A DNA stretch of 64,000 nt from the NCBI GenBank assembly GCA_016705245.1, contig JADIYM010000001.1:1-64000 (forward strand), in the 5' to 3' direction. Position 1 is the stretch's first letter. Every line of letters starts with the position of its first letter. Both the position numbers and the translations under genes were made by a program. Below, piece after piece: positions 47,796-55,858 of this stretch. Source of the stretch: Blastocatellia bacterium (lineage in GTDB: Bacteria > Acidobacteriota > Blastocatellia > UBA7656 > JADIYM01). The notes beneath the pieces are model-generated. The model was not told where the DNA came from, made no database searches, and worked only from the letters and a program-made list of their open reading frames with translations.

Positions 47796-48617
47796 CTAGC
47801 CCAGCGCAGCCTTGAAGTTAAGCCGGTGCTTCGAGTTCTGCTTCGAGTTCCGGTAGTCCAGCGAAATTGACTCGAACTCCCGTTCGTTGCGCAGGACTAG
47901 AGACCCGCCCCCGACAAGCTCCGCTCGGTCGTAGCCGTGCGAAAGCGTGATGTTCACGACGTTTCCACGCCCCTGGGACCACGTGCCGTGCATGATGAAC
48001 CCGTCGCCGTCGAGGGTGACGGAAATTCTCGCCCGTCCATCCGGCTGGAGAAAGACGCGGACCTTGGAGACCTTGCGGTTTCCGAGCTCGTCGTCGACGT
48101 AATAGTCGCCCGTTCCGCCGGTCTCATAGTCGAGCTGGTCGATGCGAACCGCGCCGTCACGTCCGCCCCCGGGCCTCTCGTGTCCGGCTGTCGAGCCCGA
48201 AAGCGTGACAATGAGGGTGAAATCCGCACGATCGCCCCGATCCCGGGCCGCGCGTGAGAAATACACCGAGATCAGGAAGTCGCCGGAGCGGGGAAGCTTG
48301 CCGTGCCATTCCCGAACCTCGCGCGGCGACGGTTCGACGTCGATCGCGACGCGCTCGCGGTCCGTGACGTTGAAGTTCATTGACATGTTGGACGACTCGA
48401 GCTTCACGTCGAGCATCTGGCCGGCGGTCCCGCGCAGGAGGTAATCCTGGCTCTGGTCACCGGAGATCGAGCCCTTCATCACGGCCGTCGTATCGCCGGG
48501 CTGGAAGATGATCGGCTGCTGCGCGTTTGCCCGGCCAGCGAATCCGGTGCCGACGCATAGGATCGCGAGGAGTGCGAGGCGGCTCCAGGCGCGCCGTGTT
48601 CTGTGCATGTTCATCAT
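47796..48617 (-). CDS. Secreted protein sharing a beta-rich domain with the upstream gene
   Basis: A 273-residue protein with a signal peptide (LALLAILCVGTGFAGRANAQ). The mature N-terminal half (QQPIIFQPGDTTAVMKGSI, SQDYLLRGTAGQMLDVKLES, SGDFLISVYFSRAARD) resembles bacterial pre-peptidase-C/inhibitor-type beta-sandwich segments. The C-terminal half, from about GTGDYYVDDELG through VRVFLQPDGRARISVTLDG to LVLRNEREFESISLDYRN, aligns by eye with each repeat of the neighbouring 384-residue protein. No enzyme motif is seen. The two secreted genes lie 74 bases apart on the same strand and probably function together. The start could be at either Met1, 2 or 4. Confidence 0.72.
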   Translation of the reverse strand: MMNMHRTRRAWSRLALLAILCVGTGFAGRANAQQPIIFQPGDTTAVMKGSISGDQSQDYLLRGTAGQMLDVKLESSNMSMNFNVTDRERVAIDVEPSPREVREWHGKLPRSGDFLISVYFSRAARDRGDRADFTLIVTLSGSTAGHERPGGGRDGAVRIDQLDYETGGTGDYYVDDELGNRKVSKVRVFLQPDGRARISVTLDGDGFIMHGTWSQGRGNVVNITLSHGYDRAELVGGGSLVLRNEREFESISLDYRNSKQNSKHRLNFKAALG

Positions 48618-48691
48618 TGGTCTGTTGCTTCCTTCTTCGTTTTCGTTCCCGATGAATGTGGCATCGACGCCAACGGACGTCGAACGGACCT

Positions 48692-49846
48692 TCAGGGAGC
48701 GAAGTAGACGGTGACGCTTTGGCCGTCGACGTGACCGTCGACGCTCAGCGAGTTGATACGGCCGCGTGCGCCGTACCCGATCGATGCCGATCCGTTTGCA
48801 TCCGCCTGACCGGACGCCCGGAGCGAGACGCGAAGCGAATAGGCATCCCGACGGGAGGTGCGGCCGGAAAGCTCGAAGACGCTTCCGTTGCGGCGCGTCA
48901 GCCGGATCTCTGTCGTACCGTCGCGTCGTACCGTGACGCCGGCCATCGCGAGTTGTTCGCGCGGGCGGCCGGCAATCTCGAGAACGCCGGAGCCGCGCTG
49001 CGAGAGCACGAGCTCCGAGCTCCCACCGGCTTCTCCCGCGAGGGAGTGAAAGCTGATCGTGAACCGCTGTCCGTCGAGCGTTCCTGCGGCTTCGAGGGAT
49101 TCGAGACGGCTGCGCTGATACCGAAGTACGATACTGCCGGTCGCGTCGGCCTCGCCCGAGGACGAGACGCGGATGTTCAGGGAACCGCCGTCGTTTCGGA
49201 CGATCTGGCCTCGGAACTCCAGTCTCAGGCTCCGGGTTCCGGAAATCGAAACGTCGGCCGAGCCATCGCGGCGCGTCCGAACCGAGACACGGTCGACTTC
49301 CTCCGACCGCCGGCCGTGGATGAGGATCGAGCCGGCCCCGCCTTCGTTGAGCGTCAACTCCGGCGCGTTCGGCTTCGCAGACCCGGAGGCTCGTTCGTCC
49401 GGAAAGAACGTGACCGTCAGCTGGTCGCGGTTCCGGCGCGGCTGCACGACGCGGCGGGTTCTCAGCTCGCCTCGCGTGCCGACGAACAGCAACCCGGTGG
49501 CGTCCTCGCCGTCGAGCAACGTGATCGTCGCCTCGTAGCCGCCGGAGACGTCCCGCGAGAAACGGCCGTCGAGAACGTGCACTTCGCCGCTGTGCGTGCG
49601 AAGGCGAATGTTGACCGAGTTGTCCGCGCGGCGGATTCCCGCCCGCAGCATCGTGGTCGTCCTGTTCTGGTACCGAAGTGTGCCGGTACCGAAAAACGCG
49701 TCGCGGTCATCCCACGACTGAGCGGACGCCGGAACAGCCGACGCCAGAGTCGCACTGAGGACACAGACAACCAGTTTGGTCGCGAACAGCGATCGTGAGC
49801 GGATGGATCGGTCCGTCTTTACCCAATTCGACTTGGTTCGAAACAC
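48692..49846 (-). CDS. Secreted protein with about three copies of a beta-rich repeat domain
   Basis: A 384-residue protein with a signal peptide ending at SAVPASAQS. The mature part is about three units of around 115 residues. Each starts with a G-x-G/S-x-L strand (GTGTLRYQNRTT, GAGSILIHGRRSEEV, GSGVLEIAGRPREQL), then a V-x-V-R-x-D-G segment (RRADNSVNIRL, RRDGSADVSIS, RRDGTTEIRLT) and a GR-x-x-R-x-G(A) turn. Units end in ITLLDG / LRYQRSRLES / IGYGARGRINSLSVDG. The same unit forms the C-terminal half of the next gene. No known family was recognised. It may be a surface or periplasmic adhesion or structural module. Confidence 0.72.
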   Translation of the reverse strand: MFRTKSNWVKTDRSIRSRSLFATKLVVCVLSATLASAVPASAQSWDDRDAFFGTGTLRYQNRTTTMLRAGIRRADNSVNIRLRTHSGEVHVLDGRFSRDVSGGYEATITLLDGEDATGLLFVGTRGELRTRRVVQPRRNRDQLTVTFFPDERASGSAKPNAPELTLNEGGAGSILIHGRRSEEVDRVSVRTRRDGSADVSISGTRSLRLEFRGQIVRNDGGSLNIRVSSSGEADATGSIVLRYQRSRLESLEAAGTLDGQRFTISFHSLAGEAGGSSELVLSQRGSGVLEIAGRPREQLAMAGVTVRRDGTTEIRLTRRNGSVFELSGRTSRRDAYSLRVSLRASGQADANGSASIGYGARGRINSLSVDGHVDGQSVTVYFAP

Positions 49847-50135
49847 CTGCAGATTCCTCCAGCCCCGGATTCGGTGGTCGCCGGGTGTTGGGCAATCGGA
49901 ATGCCAGAGCGGTCGGCAGGTGCGTCTTCAACGAGCCGTCCCGTGTCGAAGACTGTATATCGAGCAAGTGCAGCAGTTGCGAGGCCCCGGATTCTCGTGC
50001 CGTCACCGCACGTGGGCGAACTCTTCCGCCGGACCGTCCACGAAACCGCACAGTCGCGTCGCCCCACGCGACACCCTAGTGCGGTTCTCGCCGGGCAGTC
50101 CGTGGGTGCGGACCGAACCGTCAACAAATGAAAAC

Positions 50136-50200
50136 AGTCCACAGACGAACACAGATTTTCACAGATCTGATCTGTGTTTTTCCGTGTTGATCTGTGGACT
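50136..50200. repeat. Family B palindrome next to tRNA-Cys
   Basis: Imperfect 31-base arms beginning AGTCCACAGA and ending TCTGTGGACT, centred on the same CACAGATCTGATCTGTG core as the 38.3-kb copy. It lies four bases past the 3' end of the tRNA, in the terminator position. The rest of the gap 49847-50135 has no recognisable feature. Confidence 0.85.
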
Positions 50201-50203
50201 CTA

Positions 50204-50274
<71 letters not shown>

Positions 50275-50347
50275 GTGCCGAAAAAGCCCCAAAGCCTACG
50301 TTGCCGCTTCGCGTAGTGTCAAGAAATCGCTGTGCTAAGATCCGCCC

Positions 50348-52301
50348 GTGTCGAAGGTCCGCGTCCTCCCCGAACATCTCGCGAACACCATTGCCGCTGG
50401 CGAAGTCGTCGAGCGGCCCGCGTCTGTCGCCAAGGAGCTCGTCGAGAATGCCCTCGACGCCGGTGCGCGCCGAGTCGACATCGAGATCGCCTCAGCAGGT
50501 CGCAGTCTCGTTCGCGTCGTCGACGACGGCGAGGGGATGACGCGAGACGACGCAATCCTCTCTTTCGAGCGCCACGCGACGAGCAAGCTGAAAACCGTCG
50601 AGGACCTCTCGAACATCCTCACTTTCGGATTTCGCGGCGAGGCACTGCCGTCGATCGCTTCGGTCTCGAAGCTCACGCTGACAACGCGCGTGGCGACCGA
50701 AGCCGCCGGCACGCAGATCGTCATCACGGGCGGCCGGCTCGGGAACGTCCGGGACGTCGCGTGGCCCGTCGGGACCGAGATCTCGGTTCGCGACCTGTTC
50801 TTCAATGTGCCGGCGCGGCGGAAGTTCCTGCGCAGCGACGCGACCGAATCGTTTCACGTGACGAACCTCGTCACCCACTACGCACTGGCCAATCCCGGCG
50901 TGGCGTTCACGCTCGTGAGCAACGGGCGCGAGTCGATTCGCGCGACGCCGGTCGGAACGCTGCGCGAGCGCGCGTACCAACTGCTCGGACCGGCGACCGT
51001 CGACCGGCTCGTCGAGCTCGACGCGGAGGCGTCTGGAATTCGCGTGCGTGGCTTTGCCTCGAACCCGCAGGAACAGCGAACGTCGCGCGACGCGCAGTAC
51101 CTGTTCGTCAACGGACGCTTCGTTCGCGACCAGTCGCTTGGTCGCGCGATCGCCGACGGCTACAGGTCGATGATGCCGTCGGGGACTTATCCGGCGGTCG
51201 TCCTGTTCGTCGAGCTTTCGCCCGAGCGTATCGACGTGAACGTCCATCCTGCGAAAACCGAAGTGCGCTTCCGCGACGAACACGTCGTGCGGTCGACGGT
51301 CGTTGCGGCGATCCGCGATGCGCTCGAGCGCGCACGGATGCCGGTGACGTCGTTTCCCGCGCCGGACAATGTGCCGGCGATGGTCGCCGCCGCCCGGGAT
51401 GAGGTGAGCATTGCAGACGCGGTCACCAATGACGCCCCGTCGATCGCCGCCTCGGTGGCGTCGCCCGCTTCCGCGCCGTCGTGGCTCACGCCGCCGCCGG
51501 TCCGCGCTTCGCAGCCCGCGCTCGACCTGGATTTCAGGCCGCCGGCGCCGACTGTGAGTGCTACGGAGGCATTAGAACGGTTCGTGGAGACGGGTGGTGT
51601 AGTCGAAGACGATCGGGCGGGAAGCGACGAACCGGTCGGCGCCGTACATCAGGGCCTGCCCGTCGTTCGCGAAGCGCGACGTCGAACATCGTGAAGGGGC
51701 GCTGCGCGGACAGCTGCGCGCGCTGGGGCAGATCCGCGACAGTTTCATCGTCGCTACGGACGAGGAAGGCTTGCTGCTCATCGACCAGCACGTCGCGCAC
51801 GAGCGAATTCTCTTCGAGCGGTTCCGTGCGTCGACGACGGCGAACCCGCCTGCGCGTCAGGCGCTGCTGCTGCCCGAGACGCTCGACCTGACGCCGGCGC
51901 AATCGGCGGCATTCGAGCGCGTGCGGCCCGAGCTCGAGGCCGCGGGCTTCGACGTGCTCGAGCTGTCGGGACGAACGGTTGCCGTGTCTGCGGTGCCTGC
52001 CGAGTTGCCGCCCGGCGACGCCCGCGCGCTGCTGCTCGAGATCCTCGACGCCGCGGGTTCGAGTCAGGGGCGGGCTTCGCTCGACGCGGTGCGGGAGGAG
52101 ATCGCGGCGTCGCTCGCGTGCCGTGCCGCGATCAAGATCAACATGCGGTTGACGGACGAGAAGATGCGGTGGCTGCTCGACGGCCTGCTCGTGGCCGAGA
52201 ATCCATGGACCTGTCCGCACGGGCGGCCGGTGATCCTGCGATTCACCGTGCGCGACATCGAGAGGCAGTTCCAGCGGCCGGAGGGCTTCCGGAAAGCGTG
52301 A
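50348..52301 (+). CDS. mutL: DNA mismatch repair protein MutL, frameshifted
   Basis: GTG 50348 starts a canonical GHKL ATPase domain: NTIAAGEVVERPASVAKELVEN, VDDGEGMTRDD, RHATSKL, GFRGEALPSI and DLFFNVPARRKFL. The frame ends at 51694 in the variable linker. The C-terminal dimerisation domain is in the next frame (open from 51603), with FIVATDEEGLLLIDQHVAHERILFE, ACRAAIKIN and CPHGRP. The DQHxxxE-x4-E and CPHGRP motifs identify a MutL with its own endonuclease, as in bacteria lacking MutH. One base is gained or lost between 51603 and 51690. Total about 650 residues, a normal length. If the shift is real, the strain would be a mutator; a sequencing error is equally plausible. It is divergent from tRNA-Cys. 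Confidence 0.93.
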
Positions 52302-52310
52302 GGGAGAGGG

Positions 52311-52422
52311 GAGCTTCGCACACAGAGGCGCGGAGACTCAGAGGCACGGAGGCTTGTGGATTGCGTCAACGCAAATCCGTCTTCTGTGTCTCCGTGTCTC
52401 TGCGCCTCGGCGTGCGAAGCTC
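52311..52422. repeat. Family C palindrome
   Basis: The outer arm GAGCTTCGCAC at 52311-52321 pairs exactly with 52412-52422; inside, imperfect pairing of GAGGCGCGGAGAC-type and GTCTCTGCGCCTC-type words continues. It lies between the convergent stops of mutL and the small membrane-anchored protein gene. Confidence 0.8.
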
Positions 52423-52427
52423 TGCTC

Positions 52428-52736
52428 TTACTTGCGTCGAAGCAGGAGCGCCGCGAGGGCGCCGACCGCTCCCGCGATCAGCAGCGCCGCGAACGGCTTC
52501 TGCCGCGTGTAGCTGACGACGTCGTTCTTCACGCCATCCACGCCGTATTCCTTCACCTGACGCGCCTTTTCCTTGACCGTTTCGACCGACTTCGTCATCG
52601 CCTCGTTGACGTTCGCATTGACGCTGTCGACGATTCGGACCGCGTTGGCAGCGGCTTTTCCCGCCACGTGTCCCGCGCGTTCGCCCATCTGCTCGATCGA
52701 GTTCTGCACCAGTTCCGGCTTGTTCGAAGCACTCAT
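52428..52736 (-). CDS. Small membrane-anchored protein (DUF883/ElaB-like)
   Basis: A 102-residue protein. A long amphipathic N-terminal helix (SIEQMGERAGHVAGKAAANA, VNEAMTKSVETVKEKARQVKEY) precedes a single C-terminal membrane anchor, PFAALLIAGAVGALAALLL, with a basic RRK end. This layout matches the DUF883/ElaB-YqjD type of tail-anchored proteins, which in E. coli bind ribosomes in stationary phase; the match is by architecture only. The start ATG 52736 has GGGAGG about ten bases upstream. It stands alone between two palindromes of different families. Confidence 0.72.
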   Translation of the reverse strand: MSASNKPELVQNSIEQMGERAGHVAGKAAANAVRIVDSVNANVNEAMTKSVETVKEKARQVKEYGVDGVKNDVVSYTRQKPFAALLIAGAVGALAALLLRRK

Positions 52737-52817
52737 CGTCAGCTGTCCTCCCTTTGGTTGCACATTGGCAACAACAGACAGGATGCGTGAATGAGTGCTT
52801 CGCGTTGCCGGGAGAGG

Positions 52818-52866
52818 GACAGGATTACAGGATTATCAGGAATCCTGACAATCCTGTAATCCTGTC
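52818..52866. repeat. Family D palindrome
   Basis: Two 24-base arms (52818-52841, 52843-52866) pair with one G-T mismatch around a single central base; the words are GACAGGATTACAGGATT. It lies immediately past the stop of the LysR gene, in terminator position, and upstream of the small membrane protein. Confidence 0.9.
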
Positions 52867-52871
52867 AACTC

Positions 52872-53759
52872 TCATGCGCTTGGCCGTGCGTAGCGTTTGC
52901 GCAGATGTGTCGAGAACCGGCGCGCCGGCTCCGGAAGCTGGCGCTTCTTGGCCCAGACGGCGCGGTAAACGCGCTCGGGGAAGAGCTCGTGCAGCGGGCG
53001 GGAGACGATCTCGGGTGGAACGCTGTGCGCGAGGCAGAGGTCATTGACGATCGCTATGCCGAAGCCGAGCGCTACGTAGTGCTTCATGACCTCCCATCCC
53101 TCGGTCTCGAGCGCCGCGCGGTACTCCACGCCGGCCTTGCGGAATGCGTCGTCGATCATCCGGCGATGCTGCAATCCCGCGCGCGGCAGCACGAGCGGAT
53201 GTTCGGCGATGTCGGCGAGCGTGAGCTTGCGGCCGCCGGCAAGCGGATGACCCGTCGGCACGATCAACGCGTGGCGGGTCCGGGCGCACACGAAACTCTC
53301 GAGGTCCGCCGGCGTCCTCTCGATCGACGTCACTCCGAGGTCGAGCTCAGCCGACCGCACGAGCGACAGGACGTCGGCACGGTGATGCACTCCGACGCGG
53401 CACTCGACGTCGGGCCAGAGCGCGCGAAAATCGCGCAGCGGCCCCGGCAGCAGATAAAGCGTCGCGGTCAGTCCAGCTCCGAGCCGCAGTTCCTCTGTTT
53501 GAGGCTCGCCGCGAAGGTCTGTCTCGAATCGAGTCACCTCGTCGAGCAGGTTCTGGCCGAACAGCAGGAGCGAGCGTCCCTGCTCCGTGAGCTGCAGCCG
53601 GCCGGCGTCGCGTGTGTAGAGCTTCACTCCGAGCTCGTGCTCGAGCTGCCGGACCTGACCGTGGAGGGCCGGCTGAGAAATGTTCATCTGCCTCGCCGCG
53701 GCGCTGAAGTTGAGCGCGCGCGCGAACGTCAGGAACCCGCCTAGCCGATCGAGATCCAC
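52872..53759 (-). CDS. LysR family transcriptional regulator
   Basis: A 295-residue LysR-type regulator. The winged HTH is LGGFLTFARALNFSAAARQMNISQPALHGQVRQLE, followed by LYTRDAGRLQLTEQG. A periplasmic-binding-protein-like effector domain follows (LRLGAGLTATLYLLPGPL, ELDLGVTSIE, HPLAGGRKLTLADIAEHPLV, VALGFGIAIVND). The start is placed at GTG 53759 with GAGGA about ten bases upstream, just before DLDRLGGF; the longer reading starts from a TTG. No divergently transcribed target gene is adjacent: the upstream neighbour is on the same strand, so its regulon is unknown. Confidence 0.92.
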   Translation of the reverse strand: MDLDRLGGFLTFARALNFSAAARQMNISQPALHGQVRQLEHELGVKLYTRDAGRLQLTEQGRSLLLFGQNLLDEVTRFETDLRGEPQTEELRLGAGLTATLYLLPGPLRDFRALWPDVECRVGVHHRADVLSLVRSAELDLGVTSIERTPADLESFVCARTRHALIVPTGHPLAGGRKLTLADIAEHPLVLPRAGLQHRRMIDDAFRKAGVEYRAALETEGWEVMKHYVALGFGIAIVNDLCLAHSVPPEIVSRPLHELFPERVYRAVWAKKRQLPEPARRFSTHLRKRYARPSA

Positions 53760-53844
53760 GGCGCGATCATCCTCGCGAGTGGCATCCCATCGCAACCTCG
53801 AAGCTGACGTCGTCCAGTCAACGCGCGGAAATGGTCCGACTCCG

Positions 53845-54870
53845 TCAGACGATCAGGCGGAAGACGCCGTCCCTCGAGCGTTCCTTGCGATCTTTCTCAG
53901 GATCGCGGAACGCATCGTGCTCGGGGAAATACGAGACTGAGTCCGCTTCCGGCAGCACGGGGATTCCCACCATCGGGACGGCCGTTCGGATGAGGATGAC
54001 GCCGTGGCCGGTGTCCTCCTTCACGACGTCCGTGAATCCATCGCGCAGATAGTTGGTTTCCTTGCAGAGACCATCCCACGACGCAGCCGCAAGATTGCGG
54101 ATTGCACCCATGACCGTGTCGTCGTTGATTTCACGAAGCAAACGCGTGCACAGGCCGAGGCACGCTTCCGGCGGCACCTGCCAGTGATCGTTCTCGGTCT
54201 TGTACATGAGAAGCTTGCCGATCCACTCGGCGCGTCTCAGGGCTTCCGAATTCAGCTGCAGCCGCGCGCAGGCACTCGTGAACCCGTCCACGCGCGCTGC
54301 GAGCATCGACCGGCCTTCCTCACTGAAAAGACTGTCGAGGATGAGCTGGTCGCCCTTGCCTCGCATGCGAACGAGGAAGTCGCCGCGATTGTCGATCGCC
54401 TTGGCGAGCTCACGGTAGAGATGCCACGCCTGGAAAATGCTGCGGAGCTGGTTCAGGTAGAACGGCGCGAGAATCCGCATTGGCTCACTGTTGAGCTGCT
54501 TGTGCACCCGGAGGATGACACCCGCCGCGACCCGCAGTGCATGCTGCTCGACGCGCCCGACGTGCTCGCCCTTGTGGAAAAACTCGACCGTCAGCGCGAG
54601 AATCGTGAAGGACTGTTCGTAGTTGAGGTTCGTCGCATCGATCGCCAGGCGGTAGAGCGTCAGGTCCTGCTCGGCCGCCTCGAGCGCCGTTTTTCGTTCG
54701 CCGTCGGAACCGCCCCAGAGCTTGTCTTCCTGAGTGTCCTCGAGTAGCGAGGCAAGCGGGACGGCCGGCGTCGGCGAATCCGGCGACAGCTGTCGGGACG
54801 ACGCTGGCGCCGTACCGAAGGGGCTCGAGAGTCCGCCGGCCGTCGGTCCACCCGGCGGACGGGCCGACAT
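53845..54870 (-). CDS. Hypothetical helical protein
   Basis: About 341 residues from ATG 54870, though the frame stays open to 55086 and the true start is uncertain. After a Pro/Ser/Gly-rich N-terminus comes a largely helical region (LTLYRLAIDATNLNYEQSF, GVILRVHKQLNSEPMRILAP, RSIFQAWHLYRELAKAIDN, LILDSLFSEEGRSMLAARVD). A C-terminal segment, TGHGVILIRTAVPMVGIPVLPE, looks like a beta sheet. No signal peptide or membrane segment is clear. I do not recognise the family. Coding potential is supported by length and consistent amphipathic patterns. It is followed by LysR on the same strand after 85 bases. Confidence 0.65.
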   Translation of the reverse strand: MSARPPGGPTAGGLSSPFGTAPASSRQLSPDSPTPAVPLASLLEDTQEDKLWGGSDGERKTALEAAEQDLTLYRLAIDATNLNYEQSFTILALTVEFFHKGEHVGRVEQHALRVAAGVILRVHKQLNSEPMRILAPFYLNQLRSIFQAWHLYRELAKAIDNRGDFLVRMRGKGDQLILDSLFSEEGRSMLAARVDGFTSACARLQLNSEALRRAEWIGKLLMYKTENDHWQVPPEACLGLCTRLLREINDDTVMGAIRNLAAASWDGLCKETNYLRDGFTDVVKEDTGHGVILIRTAVPMVGIPVLPEADSVSYFPEHDAFRDPEKDRKERSRDGVFRLIV

Positions 54871-55086
54871 CGGATTCGTCACGAAGCGGGCGCGCTCGGT
54901 GGGCGCCTCGTCCGGCTCCAACAAGGGCCCCGAAGCTGGCGTCCCATGACGAAATTTGCCGGACTGCGACACGATTTCCTGCGACCTCCAGCCGAACTTC
55001 TGTTCGGCACCGCATTGTCGATTCTGGTCACGGTGCTGGAGAGCACCGCACCGGCCATAGTACTGGTGAAAGTGAGCCGGCGCCAA

Positions 55087-55525
55087 ACCGAAAAATACAA
55101 CCGAAGTTCATGTACGAGAAGGCGGCGACGAGGCTCCCTTGTGAAAAGGATGTTTCGTGAATCTCTTCAGTCCAAGCAAAACCGTCATCCGCCTCGGCGG
55201 CGGCGTGGCAGATTGCCACGCCGGGACTGCGCTGCAATACCTGTCCGACACGAATTCGTTCGGCAGTGTGCGCATTTGCTGCACCCCAAGGAACGACTCG
55301 TTTCACGAAACGATAGAGGTTTTTCGAACAAAACCGGAACGAATGGGTTCTATTGCGAGTATTCGCTCCCTGGGTACGACGCTTGAACAAACTGCGGCAC
55401 GGAGATTGCACTCGTTCGTGCAGGAAGCCAATTCCACGCACTGGCGATACAAGCAGCAATTGACGGGAAAGAGTTGGGCTGGAGCGGCGTTTCAGGAACC
55501 CGAGCAGCCTCTTGGAGCAAGAACG
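55087..55525. other. Gene-poor stretch of lower GC with a strong hairpin
   Basis: No convincing protein is encoded in these 439 bases; open frames exist on both strands but look unlike proteins. The base composition is visibly less GC-rich than the flanks. A perfect 10-bp stem with a GAT loop lies at 55201-55223. It does not match tmRNA, RNase P, SRP or 6S RNA consensus elements that I know. It may be a long leader of the small basic-protein gene downstream or an unannotated structured RNA. Confidence 0.45.
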
Positions 55526-55768
55526 ATGAAAAACAAGAATAAGGCAGTTGAGCAGGTGACAGCCTCCGCAATCATTCGACCGAGACTGGTCAAGGCGACC
55601 GATCTCGCAGCACGCGAGGCCGAGCGCGCGGCGGAAGCCGTTCGCAAGGTGGAGGCCAAAGCCAAGGCCGCACTCGCAACCCCGGCGCTCAAGCGTGCGC
55701 CGCGAAGTGCCAACGAGGCGCGCTCGATGTTCGACGCACTCTTTGGTTCCACTGAAGCCGCTGCGTAA
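55526..55768 (+). CDS. Small basic alanine-rich protein
   Basis: An 80-residue protein starting at ATG 55526 with GGAG about eight bases upstream. It begins MKNKNKAVEQVTAS, continues through a long Ala/Glu/Lys helix (AREAERAAEAVRKVEAKAKA) and a basic Pro/Arg patch (ALKRAPRSANEAR), and ends SMFDALFGSTEAAA. It looks like a small, partly coiled nucleic-acid- or protein-binding protein, but no family is recognised. The same frame stays open upstream to GTG 55157 (AAGGA nearby), but that extension lacks protein-like character. It precedes the helicase gene by 90 bases. Confidence 0.6.
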   Translation: MKNKNKAVEQVTASAIIRPRLVKATDLAAREAERAAEAVRKVEAKAKAALATPALKRAPRSANEARSMFDALFGSTEAAA

Positions 55769-55858
55769 GAGCCCCCCGGGGCGCTCGCCTCCACGGGCGC
55801 CCCGGTTGCCCCCGCGCACGCACCATCGCCGACGCCGCTGCCGTATACTCGCGCAGCG

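Noticed and set aside
55087..55525. Housekeeping RNA (tmRNA, RNase P, SRP, 6S)
   Set aside because: None of the conserved core sequences that I know for these RNAs is present.
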